Of a stretch of DNA of 64,000 bases, positions 23,601-30,906 are shown piece after piece. The stretch is from Paraphoma chrysanthemicola (lineage: Eukaryota > Ascomycota > Dothideomycetes > Pleosporales > Phaeosphaeriaceae), in assembly GCA_020744225.1 (NCBI GenBank), contig JAGMWG010000009.1, forward strand, positions 1,717,810 to 1,781,809. The letters are read 5' to 3'. The notes beneath the pieces were generated by a model. That model made no database searches and was not told the origin of the DNA. It saw only the letters and a program-made list of their open reading frames with translations. Every line of letters begins with the position of its first letter. Position 1 is the first letter of the stretch. The translations under genes and the position numbers were made by a program.

Positions 23601-24372
23601 CTCGGGACATAGGATACAGAGGGCCCCATGGCGGTTCTGGTGTGGATCCGTCATCATTCTTACGCAACTTAATGTGGTGGTCCATCTGCCCACGATGCGG
23701 GGGCAGTCCATCCGCTTTTGTCTTGTCGAATAAGCCCGCGAAGTCGGCGAACTCCCTTGGGAGCGTCTTCCTCGCGGCCTCGTCCTTAGCTGCCTCGGGC
23801 TCTTCTGCCCGCAGGGCGTCTGCGGCATGGGTGAGTTCGCGAAGGGTGGCGAAGAAAATGCTGGTGCGCGGTCCATCACGTCGGAGAATTGATTGGATCC
23901 CAACGGCTGAGATCATCGTGACCAGCCCCACCTCGTCTCCCGCGGGTCGGCGTTTTTCACATTCCAACACGACCATCCCTCCTGCTGCCGCTATCTTAAG
24001 CTGGCCCCGCGGTACGTCCAGCACGACGCCCTCATGACGCATCCATGGTTTACCGAGAATAACATCATATTGGAGACCCGGGACCACGTATGCTGTAAGC
24101 CTCGAGCGCCAACCATCTAGATCGTATTCGAACGAAACTAGTCGCGAGATCTCTTGGTGCGTGTTAAGGGACGCTGCTTGTTGAAGACGTCGTGGTGGGA
24201 TATCAATGAACTCTCCCTTTGTTTGTTTCGCGAATTTCTCGCTCACCGCACTGAAGCACTCGCACCCTGAATCGACTAGTGCCTTAGTGAGGAACTGGTC
24301 CTCCACTACCAATGGAACAAGGAAAGGTGGCTCATCCATATCACTGAGAGCCATCCGGGTTGTTCCCACCAT
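20692..24372 (-). CDS. pol: Pol polyprotein of gypsy element 1 (PR-RT-RH-IN-chromodomain)
   Basis: The reading frame has 1226 codons from the first ATG, and stays open upstream into the end of gag in the -1 frame. The aspartic protease has DSG at 34-36. The reverse transcriptase spans about 280-460 with YLDD at 399-402. RNase H begins at VVEADCSGKALGG (about 546) with TDHRNLEYF later. The integrase has an HHCC-like zinc region and a D,D,E core (SMDFMVDLP, ISDRGSDW, YHPQTDGGTERAN). The second cysteine pair of the zinc region reads CHC rather than the usual C-x2-C. The last 60 or so residues form a chromodomain (VEEILRAK, LVKWKGW, TWEPADNF) that should guide insertion to methylated heterochromatin. 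The frame is uninterrupted. Confidence 0.95.
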   Translation of the reverse strand: MVGTTRMALSDMDEPPFLVPLVVEDQFLTKALVDSGCECFSAVSEKFAKQTKGEFIDIPPRRLQQAASLNTHQEISRLVSFEYDLDGWRSRLTAYVVPGLQYDVILGKPWMRHEGVVLDVPRGQLKIAAAGGMVVLECEKRRPAGDEVGLVTMISAVGIQSILRRDGPRTSIFFATLRELTHAADALRAEEPEAAKDEAARKTLPREFADFAGLFDKTKADGLPPHRGQMDHHIKLRKNDDGSTPEPPWGPLYPMSRDQLLELRRQVMELLDKGWIRASSSGAGAPVLLVKKPSGSWRLCVDYRGLNAITSADRYPLPLIKETLRMLSGAVLFTKMDVRSAFHRLRMRKGDEHLTAFRTRFGLFEWLVCPMGLAGAPASFQRYINGALKESLGVYATAYLDDVLVYSGGSRKDHIEKVRRVLTLLQEAGLALDLDKCDFMVSEVRYLGYIIVAGKSIRPDPEKLRAVREWKAPTTVSGVRSFLGFANFYRDFVPEFSEMAAPLHSLTKKDAPFQWGPEQDKSFRLLKEVFVAGPALRQWDPAKHTVVEADCSGKALGGCLSQEHRGVLHPVAYHSAILTGAQRNYTIHDKELLAIVSCMQAWTAELQGAHKPFIVYTDHRNLEYFTGLRSLSERQSRWSELLSRFRYELKYRPGRLAQRPDALSRRAQDNVMLPNEGRLMSPVRVTMTATRVHSGDTRIPPGSLIFRDKHMQRLWDEAVSNDKQYHARWNAVKSGARDFPPEARTTQQIGDCAISAHGVLLWRGVVWLPTWEPLTTTVIQRAHDSGLSGHPGKNSTFHILRRDYHWDGMTADVGRYVRNCHCFGAHVSRRRRQGLLQPIPVADRYWTQISMDFMVDLPAATEEAPRYLLVMTDRLSKYVQLEPMVTMKSNECARVFRDTWWRFHGFPTSIISDRGSDWLGGFWTELCRLVGIQQLLSTAYHPQTDGGTERANQEVQAVLRMMVNFEQTDWPQCLPACQLALNNRDSSITGVSPNLLLNGFTAEPLQKAASSETSDKTPRGAAAHFLEHLRQGMELAQAAITFQQQRQQDATDHSRRPAERFQVGDKVWFSMRNVKTNRPSKKLDWLQRKYTVRATPTPLTVQLDLPGHIHDVVHVDLVERTAADPLPSQVLEDARPGPDLAMAEGDPSLHEYGVEEILRAKNARGRGKRQVLVKWKGWLEPTWEPADNFTDTTALQRFEEQHGNITSTEGPQRRTRARGGGRQKLH

Positions 24373-24443
24373 GATGCACTGGCCAGCCGATTCCTCTGTC
24401 GAGATTGCTTCACACCGCCCCCAACCCGCGTTCGAGTCAGGGG

Positions 24444-25607
24444 CTACTCTTTCCCCTGGTCCTCCTGTCCTGGCAACGCAGCCACCGCGTGGACCGTCAC
24501 GGTACCTTTGTCTACCGCAAACTCACAGTTCCGAGCGATATGGTCCGTCCGTCCACATCTTGTGCACAGTCCCGCCGCGCGCCTCTGGTCGAATAGGGGC
24601 GTAGGGATCCAGGTGGGCCCTTCCCGGCCACCTGGCCGCTTCCCTTTGCGTTGGGGAAGAGCTACCGCCCCGACAACCGTCATGGAAACATCGCCGTCAG
24701 CATTTTTCTTGGGCGTTGGCGCAAGGCCTCCACTGTGGTGTGGGAAACGAGCTTCCAGCTGCAGCGTCTCGATGTCAGCCGAAATCTGGCGGTACTGCTG
24801 GCAGGCTGTGTTGTAGTCGTCGCGGGAGACACCTCGGTTCATCGCGATATTCCGAATAGTCGGGTTGAGGCACTGGCGAAGCCGGATAAGCTTCCATTCA
24901 TCGCTCCAACCAGAAGTGCCCGCCATTTCTAGCAATTGAACCCATCGCACGAAAAAGTCGGTGAAGGGCTCGGCCTTCCCCTGGCGGAGCGCTTCGAGCT
25001 GGGCCTGAGCTCTCTGTGTCGCATGTTTGTCGCCGTACCGAAACTCCAGCTGGGATAGGAAATGGTGAGGATCGAACCCGCTCTGCTCTCCCATGTGCGC
25101 GTAGAACGTGGCGATCTCGCGTTGGACCTGGGAGCCCAGCTGCGCCCAGATGAACGACCACATCTCCCTGTTGCCTCCGATGAACTCCCGGTCCGCAGCC
25201 AGCTTGTGCTCCATCGTGAGTTTCCAGGCGGCGAAGCTGGCGCTGTCGCCGTTGAAGGGCTCCCCTACTGGGAGCGGCTTACGCCGGTCTGTTTTCGCCA
25301 TGAGGCCGGACGGGGAAGAAGCATCTGTTGCTGGGGTCAGGATGGGGATCGTGCTGGGTGTTAGCCTCGCCGCTGTGGCCGCCCTCGACGCGCTGGTTGT
25401 GCCCAAGTGTAGCCCTTCCAGTTCTCGTGCCAGGGACATCGCGTCCAGGTCCTTGCGTAGGTCGTCCTGCTGTTTGACTACAGTCTGGAGGAGAGCCTTT
25501 TCCTGCGCGCGCGCCTCCTGCATATCTGTGACGATCTGGAGGATCTTATCAAGAAGTCGAGGTGAGGGAGGGTTAGAGGAGGACGTATTCTGGTCGAGGG
25601 AGGACAT
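24444..25607 (-). CDS. gag: Gag of gypsy element 1
   Basis: The ATG at 25607 starts a 387-residue protein; the frame is open further up but only from a GTG inside the LTR. The N-terminus has a helical coiled-coil-like stretch, then the capsid region (AAWKLTMEHKLAADREFIG through FVRWVQLLEMAGTSGW). A single CCHC zinc knuckle, CTRCGRTDHIARNC, lies near the C-terminus. Gag ends at TAG 24446-24444. Pol is in the -1 frame and open across this point. The GGGGAAA run just before the stop is a possible, non-canonical slip site for making Gag-Pol. Confidence 0.9.
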   Translation of the reverse strand: MSSLDQNTSSSNPPSPRLLDKILQIVTDMQEARAQEKALLQTVVKQQDDLRKDLDAMSLARELEGLHLGTTSASRAATAARLTPSTIPILTPATDASSPSGLMAKTDRRKPLPVGEPFNGDSASFAAWKLTMEHKLAADREFIGGNREMWSFIWAQLGSQVQREIATFYAHMGEQSGFDPHHFLSQLEFRYGDKHATQRAQAQLEALRQGKAEPFTDFFVRWVQLLEMAGTSGWSDEWKLIRLRQCLNPTIRNIAMNRGVSRDDYNTACQQYRQISADIETLQLEARFPHHSGGLAPTPKKNADGDVSMTVVGAVALPQRKGKRPGGREGPTWIPTPLFDQRRAAGLCTRCGRTDHIARNCEFAVDKGTVTVHAVAALPGQEDQGKE

Positions 25608-25633
25608 CCTTTCACTGCTTAATTGACCAGAAG

Positions 25634-25644
25634 AAGAGAATTCA
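25634..25644 (-). other. Primer-binding site of gypsy element 1, self-priming type
   Basis: One base inside the 5' LTR the minus strand reads TGAATTCTCTT. Its exact 11-nt complement AAGAGAATTCA lies in the LTR at 25705-25695, about 42 nt after a TATATAA box, where the transcript should begin. An 11-nt pairing of the RNA 5' end with the PBS is how Tf1 and related sushi-group elements prime reverse transcription. The site does not start with TGG, so a tRNA 3' end would not fit. Confidence 0.65.
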
Positions 25645-25645
25645 A

Positions 25646-25801
25646 TGTTATGGACTAGCCTCACGCGTAGTACTGATGAGTGTCGGAATAGATATGAATT
25701 CTCTTAGAGAGAGAAAGAGAGAGACTCTCTCTCCTCTTGTTATATACTACTTACTAGAGTACAGCCTAAACTAGACACGGGCACAGCCCGAGTCCATCAC
25801 A
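25646..25801 (-). repeat. 5' LTR of gypsy element 1
   Basis: Same 156-bp sequence as 18582-18737. It drives the minus-strand transcript: TATATAA lies on the minus strand near 25740-25750 and the likely RNA 5' end is near 25705. Confidence 0.95.
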
Positions 25802-25806
25802 CTATA
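25802..25806. repeat. Target-site duplication CTATA, right copy, gypsy element 1
   Basis: Exact repeat of 18577-18581, directly next to the outer LTR end. Confidence 0.95.
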
Positions 25807-26225
25807 CGCCTTCTTTAAAGGGCTGAAATAGTCTACATTAAGTAGCTGCAAGAGGTGCGACGAGTGCAGAGGTATATAAAGAGTAATAATATTGTTATTC
25901 TTGCAGTAATTCTTAAATTCTATTAAGTTGTAGCTCTTATAGCCGTTATTAATAAGTAATTAGTTACTACTAACTACCTTCTTCTTTGTATACTTATTAA
26001 ATTGCTTTAACTACGCAAGACTAAGCTTATTAATTGTCTAGCTGTTCTTAGAGGCTCTAATAACCTATTCGTAGAGTAGATTGCTGTTCTAGTACTAGCT
26101 TAAGAGGTAGTAACGCGCCTTAAGAATAATAAAGAGTAAAATAGTCTACTCTGTCGCATTAATGCCCTAGATAACTATTACCTACTCTCTATTACTTAGC
26201 TAGATTGCTTTTAGCTGTAAACGTC
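25807..26225 (-). pseudogene. Fot1/pogo transposase, middle part (piece 2 of 3), RIP-damaged
   Basis: The minus strand reads a NRE-x-VIVI-x-GINATE block, then TILLFIILKARYYL, and near the lower end YIPLHSSHLLQLLNVDYFSP followed by LKKAY. These correspond to the GNREWVTVIQGVNA and PPHSSHLLQPLDV blocks that bracket the catalytic core of Fot1-type transposases. Tryptophan and glutamine codons have become stops, as RIP predicts. The last five bases (26221-26225, ACGTC) are the target duplication of gypsy element 2. Confidence 0.8.
26221..26225. repeat. Target-site duplication ACGTC, left copy, gypsy element 2
   Basis: ACGTC is repeated exactly at 33420-33424, outside the second LTR. Confidence 0.95.
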
Positions 26226-26727
26226 TGTGAAGAGACCTAAAGTTGGAAGCGGGCTTCGTGTGCTTGAGGTTCTACGGTTGGTTCTCGGGGATGGAGTGTC
26301 AGGGAGAATCGGACGGGATTGCTGATGAGACAGATCGAGGGAACGATGATCAAGAGCAGGGAGGTGCACTGATGCAGATAGAGGGGACTATGAGTCGAGT
26401 GCGAATAGTAACCAGTTGTAGATTGAATACTAAGTTGAACACAATGAGCCATAGGAGCTCATTGTCTGTGTCTATATACTAGGAGAGGCTGGGTAACTGA
26501 GCACGTCGTGCTCAGTTGATCAGTATGATCAGTGCTGCTCAGTGCTCAGTCTGCTCAGCTTGCTCAGTACCTAACATGGTCTAGCGTACTGATCAAGTCA
26601 CGTGACCTGCAGCCCTGCGGCGCAGCATCGATGGTTGGTTTCCATGAGCTTCTTGTCAGCAACCCGTCAGCGTCTGATTGGAGTACAATTAGCTGCTTCC
26701 GGTCTGCTTCCTGAGGCAACCGTAACA
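26226..26727 (-). repeat. 3' LTR of gypsy element 2
   Basis: The 502-bp repeat is shared with 32918-33419. It holds a cluster of TGATCA/GCTCAGT short repeats near 26500-26580 and a TATATAG box on the minus strand. Confidence 0.95.
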
Positions 26728-26746
26728 CTATCCCCTCCTCCCTTCG
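26728..26746 (-). other. Polypurine tract of gypsy element 2
   Basis: The minus strand directly before the 3' LTR is GAAGGGAGGAGGGGATAG, an almost pure purine run. Confidence 0.85.
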
Positions 26747-26784
26747 AGACTCGTCCTCGAGTCACGTGATCGTGGCTTAGCCTG

Positions 26785-26791
26785 CTTTATA
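26785..26791 (+). promoter_or_regulatory. TATA-like box for the antisense gene of element 2
   Basis: A TTTATAA motif lies about 55 bases before the ATG at 26843, between the polypurine tract and the gene. The antisense gene therefore seems to have its own promoter inside the element. Confidence 0.45.
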
Positions 26792-26842
26792 ACCGAGTGG
26801 TGCCCGCGTCATAAGAGGCCGTCAGCCTTCGTTCGTTCCATC

Positions 26843-27445
26843 ATGCCCAAGCAGCCCACTTCACGACCCAAGAAACCTCCGGCTGAAAGTACCTTGCGAC
26901 GTTACGACCTTGCGGATTTTATTGACGTTTTTGGCGAAGAGATGGTGCAGAAATGTTCGACTTGTGTTGCGAAGAACCGCGTTTGTCGGGTTCATGTTCG
27001 TTCGGGGAAATGCAACGTCTGCAATCGACTCGGCCAGCGCTGCGACGTTAAGGTCACGCAATCCGAATTCAAGCGGCTGGCGGCGGAGAAGGAAAAGTTA
27101 AAGAAACAAATACAAGAATCGCGCGATAAGCAGGAAGCTGCTTTCAAGGCGCATGAGGCGGCCCTTGAGGAGTTGCGTGTCGCGCGAGCGAAAGAAGAGC
27201 GGTTACGGCAACAAATGGATTTGTTGGATCGTCGCGCTGACGATGCGATTGCCGTGGAGGAGCGAAATATCCAGGAACTGGAGGAACAGGAGGCTACGGA
27301 GACCATGACGTTCGATGGTCCTTCCGCTGGTTTATCTTTGCAGTTGTCGCCTACCACTTGGGGAGCCTTTGAGGGGTTCCCTCTGGATTTCTGGGAGTCG
27401 GAGGACGCTGGTGGTGTCGTACCGGTAGTTGGCGTTGATTCGTGA
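26843..27445 (+). CDS. Antisense accessory gene of gypsy element 2, six-Cys/coiled-coil protein
   Basis: A single exon encodes 200 residues on the strand opposite gag-pol. Its stop codon lies two bases from the pol stop codon, so the genes converge. Residues about 34-66 contain C-x2-C-x6-C-x8-C-x2-C-x6-C, the spacing of the fungal Zn2Cys6 binuclear cluster, although the usual basic RxK core is weak. A charged coiled coil of about 90 residues follows (KRLAAEKEKLKKQIQESRDK onwards), then an acidic, Trp-containing tail that could be an activation domain. The motif plus a following SEF parallels the antisense gene of element 1. The likely role is DNA-binding regulation of the element or host, by inference only. 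Confidence 0.75.
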   Translation: MPKQPTSRPKKPPAESTLRRYDLADFIDVFGEEMVQKCSTCVAKNRVCRVHVRSGKCNVCNRLGQRCDVKVTQSEFKRLAAEKEKLKKQIQESRDKQEAAFKAHEAALEELRVARAKEERLRQQMDLLDRRADDAIAVEERNIQELEEQEATETMTFDGPSAGLSLQLSPTTWGAFEGFPLDFWESEDAGGVVPVVGVDS

Positions 27446-27447
27446 GG

Positions 27448-30400
27448 TTAGTAGTTGGGATTTCGTTTTGTCTTTTTCCAGTACTCTTTGATGCGTTGTT
27501 TGCAGTTTTGGAGGTTGTGTTCTGGTTCCCAAGTGTTCTCCGTGCTGTCGTATCCTAACCATTTGACTAGGTATTCTCGCAGCTTGATCTGCTCGGTGTC
27601 TCGGTGGTCTAGGATTTTCTCGACTTCGAACTCGTTTTCTTCTTCGGTTGCATAGCGAAAGGTTTGCTGTAGCGGTGTGTTGGGGTCGGCTGGTTCCAGT
27701 AATTTGACGTGGAACCTTGGGTGTACTTTTGCGTCCTTGGGTAGATCCAATGTATATGTTACAGGGCCATTTTTCTTGAGAACTAAAAACGGTCCGACTT
27801 TGACGTGATCTAGTCCCTTGCTTGGTCGTTTGGTTCGTAAGTTTCTGGTGAGTAGGTACACTTTATCCCCCTTTTTTAGCTGAGGAGCCGTTTTTCGTTT
27901 TTTGTTAACATATGAGATGCTTTGGCGTTGTGCCTTCTCAATGCGGTCTCGCATTTCTTCGTGTGTTCTCTTGATTTCTTCCGCTGTCTGTAGTGCGGCT
28001 TCGGCATTTGGGCCGGGTAGCGTTCTTTCGAAGAGGTGCGGGTGTCTTCCGTGGTTGGCGAAGAACGGTGTTCTTCCCGTTGACTCTGATATTTTGTTGT
28101 TATGCGCCAATTGCGCTGTAGGTAACAACGATACCCAGTTGTCTTGTTTCGGCGTTAGGTAAGTTCGTAGGTAGGCCTTGAGTGTTCTGTTTGTTCTTTC
28201 CGTTTGTCCATCGGTTTCCGGATGGTATGCCGTAGATAGCTTTCTTTGGATGCCGATTGCTCCCATGAGCGTGGCCCAATAGTTTGATGTGAACAGCTTA
28301 TCTCGGTCGCTTATGATTGTCTTCGGAATTCCGTGGTAGCGGATTACCCTGTCGTTGATGACATGGCCTAATTGTTTTGCCGTGTAATCCCTCCTGAAGG
28401 GTATTACTTCTATTGCTTTAGTGAACCTGTCTACGACTACTAGTATAGCGTCGTAGATGACGTTGGTCACGGGGTCCCGTGATTCTGGTAGTCCTGTGAT
28501 GAAATCCATTGAGATATCGGTCCATGGTTCGTCTGGTATTTCCAGGGCTTGCATTTCTCCATATGGTGCATGTGTGCTGTGCTTATTTTTCTGACAGTCA
28601 GCGCACTTCTTGATGTAAGCGCTTATCTTGTCCTTCATGTTCTTGAAGCTGTAATTGCGCTGTATCATTTCCATGGTGCGTGATGCTCCTGGGTGTCCGT
28701 GGATCGGGTCGTCGTGATGATCTCGGATGATGGCTTCTTGTAGTTCCTCAGGAACTTCGATGGTAATCATCATGATATTGTTGACTTCGATTGCAGCACT
28801 AAGAGATCCATCGTTATTGGTTTTGAGGATGGTGCCTTTCTCGATCGTTTTTGTGCCTGCAATGTCGTATCGTCGGCTTAAGGCGTCTGCCCTGCCGTTG
28901 TCTTTTCCTGGGGTATAGGTGATCTTGAACTTGTGTTCTCCCAGTAATTCTGACCATCTGACTTGTCGTCTGTTGAGTACTTTCGTCGTTGTGAAGTACT
29001 GTAGGTTCTTATGGTCTGTGAAGATCTCGAGCTCGGAGCTGCTGTGCGAGTAGATCTTCCAGTGTTCGAGTGCTTCTACTATAGCAAGTAGTTCTTTGTC
29101 GTGCACATCGTATCTTTCTTCTGCTCCACTGAACTTCTTGGAGTAGTATGCTACCGGGTGCCATTTCCCATCGTGTAGCTGTGTCCATGTAGCGCCCATT
29201 GCTAGGTCAGAGGCATCTGTTTCTAACCGGGATGGTTTGTTTGGCTCAAACATCTTGAGTACCGGTTCCTCTATGCATGCCTGCTTGAGTTGTTCGAACG
29301 CTTTCTGCTGTGATTCGCCCCATCTCCACGTTACTTCTTTTCGTGTAAGTCTTGTGAGTGGTATGGCGATTTGGGAGTAGTTCTTGATGAACGTTCTGTT
29401 GAAGTTGGTAAATCCTAGAAAGGATTGTACATCTTTAACGTTTCTTGGTACTGCCCATTCTTTGATAGTGCGGATCTTTTCTTCGCTGATCCGTACTCCA
29501 TGGATGCCTACCGTGTGCCCTAGGAAGTCCAGTTCTTTCTTATGAAAACTGCACTTGGACGGTTTTAGGCGTAGGTTGTGTTTGTCGAGGCATTCTAGTA
29601 CCGTCTTGACGTGTTTTTCGTGGTCTTCCTCATTTTCCGAGTATATGAGGATATCGTCAAGGTAAGCTATGACAAACATGTCAAGGTGCTTTCTTAGTAC
29701 GTTGTTGATTAGTGCCTGAAAGGTTGCAGGAGCGTTGGTTAATCCGAATGGCATAACGCAGTACTCGTAGTGGCCATATCTTGTTCGGAACGCTGTCTTC
29801 CATTCTTCTCCTTTCTTGATTCTGACTTGATAGTACCCATCGCGTAAGTCTAGCGAGGTGAAGATCTTGGCTTTCGAGAGTCGGTCTCGTAGCTCTGAGA
29901 TGTTTGGTAGTGGGTATCTATTTTTTCGTGTCATCGCGTTTAATTTGCGATAGTCGACGCATAGTCGTAAACTTCCATCTTTCTTTGGTACGAAGAGGAT
30001 GGGAAACCCTGCCGGTGATTCCGATTCGCGGATATATCCTTTGGCCAGGTTTTCGTCGACGTATTCCCTTACTGCTTTCAGTTGGGGTTCCGATAGTCCG
30101 TATATCGGTAAGAAGGGTGGTTCTTTGCCTTCTTCTAGATCAATTTTGTGATCCCATGGTTTGTGTTCCGGTAACGCCGCTTGATCTGCGGGTTTCTCAA
30201 ACATGTGTCTCCATCGGTGGTAGACCTTCGGAACTAGTGAAAGAACGTCTTCTTTCTTCGTAACCTGCATGGCCTTTTTCATTTTGTCCATCAGGCCGAC
30301 CGCTCTGCTTTTCTGGTAGCGCGTCTTATTCGAAGTGATCTCGTTTATCATCTTCTCTTCTACCACTAGACTCTGCTTGTGCGTAGGGTGAGGTCCATGT

Positions 30401-30906
30401 GCGGCCACATGTCCGTCGAAGGATAGTGTGTTGTTTACCCAGTCTATTCTGGGGTTCACATCCTTTAACCAGGGAAGCCCTAATATGACGTCTTTGCCGG
30501 CCAAGCTTAGAACGTCTAGGGTTACCTTCATCCGGTATCCGTTGATGTGGACATCGGTCGTTGTCTCGTGCGTAATGACTGACTGTCCTGGCATTGTTCC
30601 TCCGGTAGCTACTCGGACGTGACATGGATTTTCTTTTAACTTGGTCTTGAGGCCAGCTCGTTTGACCGCGTCGGGGGATATGCAGTTGCCTGCGGATCCC
30701 GAATCCATCAATGCTTTCATCTTCACTCCCTTGATCTTTATTGGGAGTTTGTTGAGTGGTGCTGAGTTAATGTCGTTGCACTCCCACTCGTGGGTTGATT
30801 TGGGTCTAAAAAAGACTTCTCGCCTTCGAATCCGTTTGCAATTTTGTCGTTTCGGTGTCTGGTGCAATCTCTGTTCATGCATAATTGCCATATCTGGTTG
30901 AGGCAT
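27448..30906 (-). CDS. pol: Pol polyprotein of gypsy element 2 (PR-RT-RH-IN-chromodomain)
   Basis: The frame has 1152 codons. The protease has DSG at 68-70 with ILGLPWL after it. Reverse transcriptase has YLDD at 415-418. RNase H begins at LETDASDLAMGA and includes TDHKNLQYF. The integrase zinc region (HDDPIHGHPG, then KKCADCQKNK) has the standard C-x2-C. The core has SMDFITGLPES, ISDRDKLF and YHPETDGQTERTN. The C-terminal chromodomain (VEKILDHRD, YLVKWLGYDSTENTWEP) is complete. The start overlaps gag by 169 bases in the -1 frame, so a Gag-Pol frameshift is expected. Which residue begins Pol is uncertain. Confidence 0.95.
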   Translation of the reverse strand: MPQPDMAIMHEQRLHQTPKRQNCKRIRRREVFFRPKSTHEWECNDINSAPLNKLPIKIKGVKMKALMDSGSAGNCISPDAVKRAGLKTKLKENPCHVRVATGGTMPGQSVITHETTTDVHINGYRMKVTLDVLSLAGKDVILGLPWLKDVNPRIDWVNNTLSFDGHVAAHGPHPTHKQSLVVEEKMINEITSNKTRYQKSRAVGLMDKMKKAMQVTKKEDVLSLVPKVYHRWRHMFEKPADQAALPEHKPWDHKIDLEEGKEPPFLPIYGLSEPQLKAVREYVDENLAKGYIRESESPAGFPILFVPKKDGSLRLCVDYRKLNAMTRKNRYPLPNISELRDRLSKAKIFTSLDLRDGYYQVRIKKGEEWKTAFRTRYGHYEYCVMPFGLTNAPATFQALINNVLRKHLDMFVIAYLDDILIYSENEEDHEKHVKTVLECLDKHNLRLKPSKCSFHKKELDFLGHTVGIHGVRISEEKIRTIKEWAVPRNVKDVQSFLGFTNFNRTFIKNYSQIAIPLTRLTRKEVTWRWGESQQKAFEQLKQACIEEPVLKMFEPNKPSRLETDASDLAMGATWTQLHDGKWHPVAYYSKKFSGAEERYDVHDKELLAIVEALEHWKIYSHSSSELEIFTDHKNLQYFTTTKVLNRRQVRWSELLGEHKFKITYTPGKDNGRADALSRRYDIAGTKTIEKGTILKTNNDGSLSAAIEVNNIMMITIEVPEELQEAIIRDHHDDPIHGHPGASRTMEMIQRNYSFKNMKDKISAYIKKCADCQKNKHSTHAPYGEMQALEIPDEPWTDISMDFITGLPESRDPVTNVIYDAILVVVDRFTKAIEVIPFRRDYTAKQLGHVINDRVIRYHGIPKTIISDRDKLFTSNYWATLMGAIGIQRKLSTAYHPETDGQTERTNRTLKAYLRTYLTPKQDNWVSLLPTAQLAHNNKISESTGRTPFFANHGRHPHLFERTLPGPNAEAALQTAEEIKRTHEEMRDRIEKAQRQSISYVNKKRKTAPQLKKGDKVYLLTRNLRTKRPSKGLDHVKVGPFLVLKKNGPVTYTLDLPKDAKVHPRFHVKLLEPADPNTPLQQTFRYATEEENEFEVEKILDHRDTEQIKLREYLVKWLGYDSTENTWEPEHNLQNCKQRIKEYWKKTKRNPNY

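Larger units (their letters stand above)
18582..25801 (-). mobile_element. Ty3/gypsy chromovirus 1, complete, 7220 bp
   Basis: The element has two 156-bp LTRs that look identical base for base, starting TGT and ending ACA, and a perfect CTATA target duplication. In minus-strand order it runs 5' LTR (25646-25801), PBS, gag, pol with protease, RT, RNase H, integrase and chromodomain, then a 1.6-kb extra region, polypurine tract and 3' LTR (18582-18737). The extra region carries a spliced gene on the opposite strand. LTR identity and open gag and pol say the insertion is recent and has escaped RIP. It sits inside the RIP-damaged Fot1 element. GC is far higher than its flanks. Confidence 0.95.
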
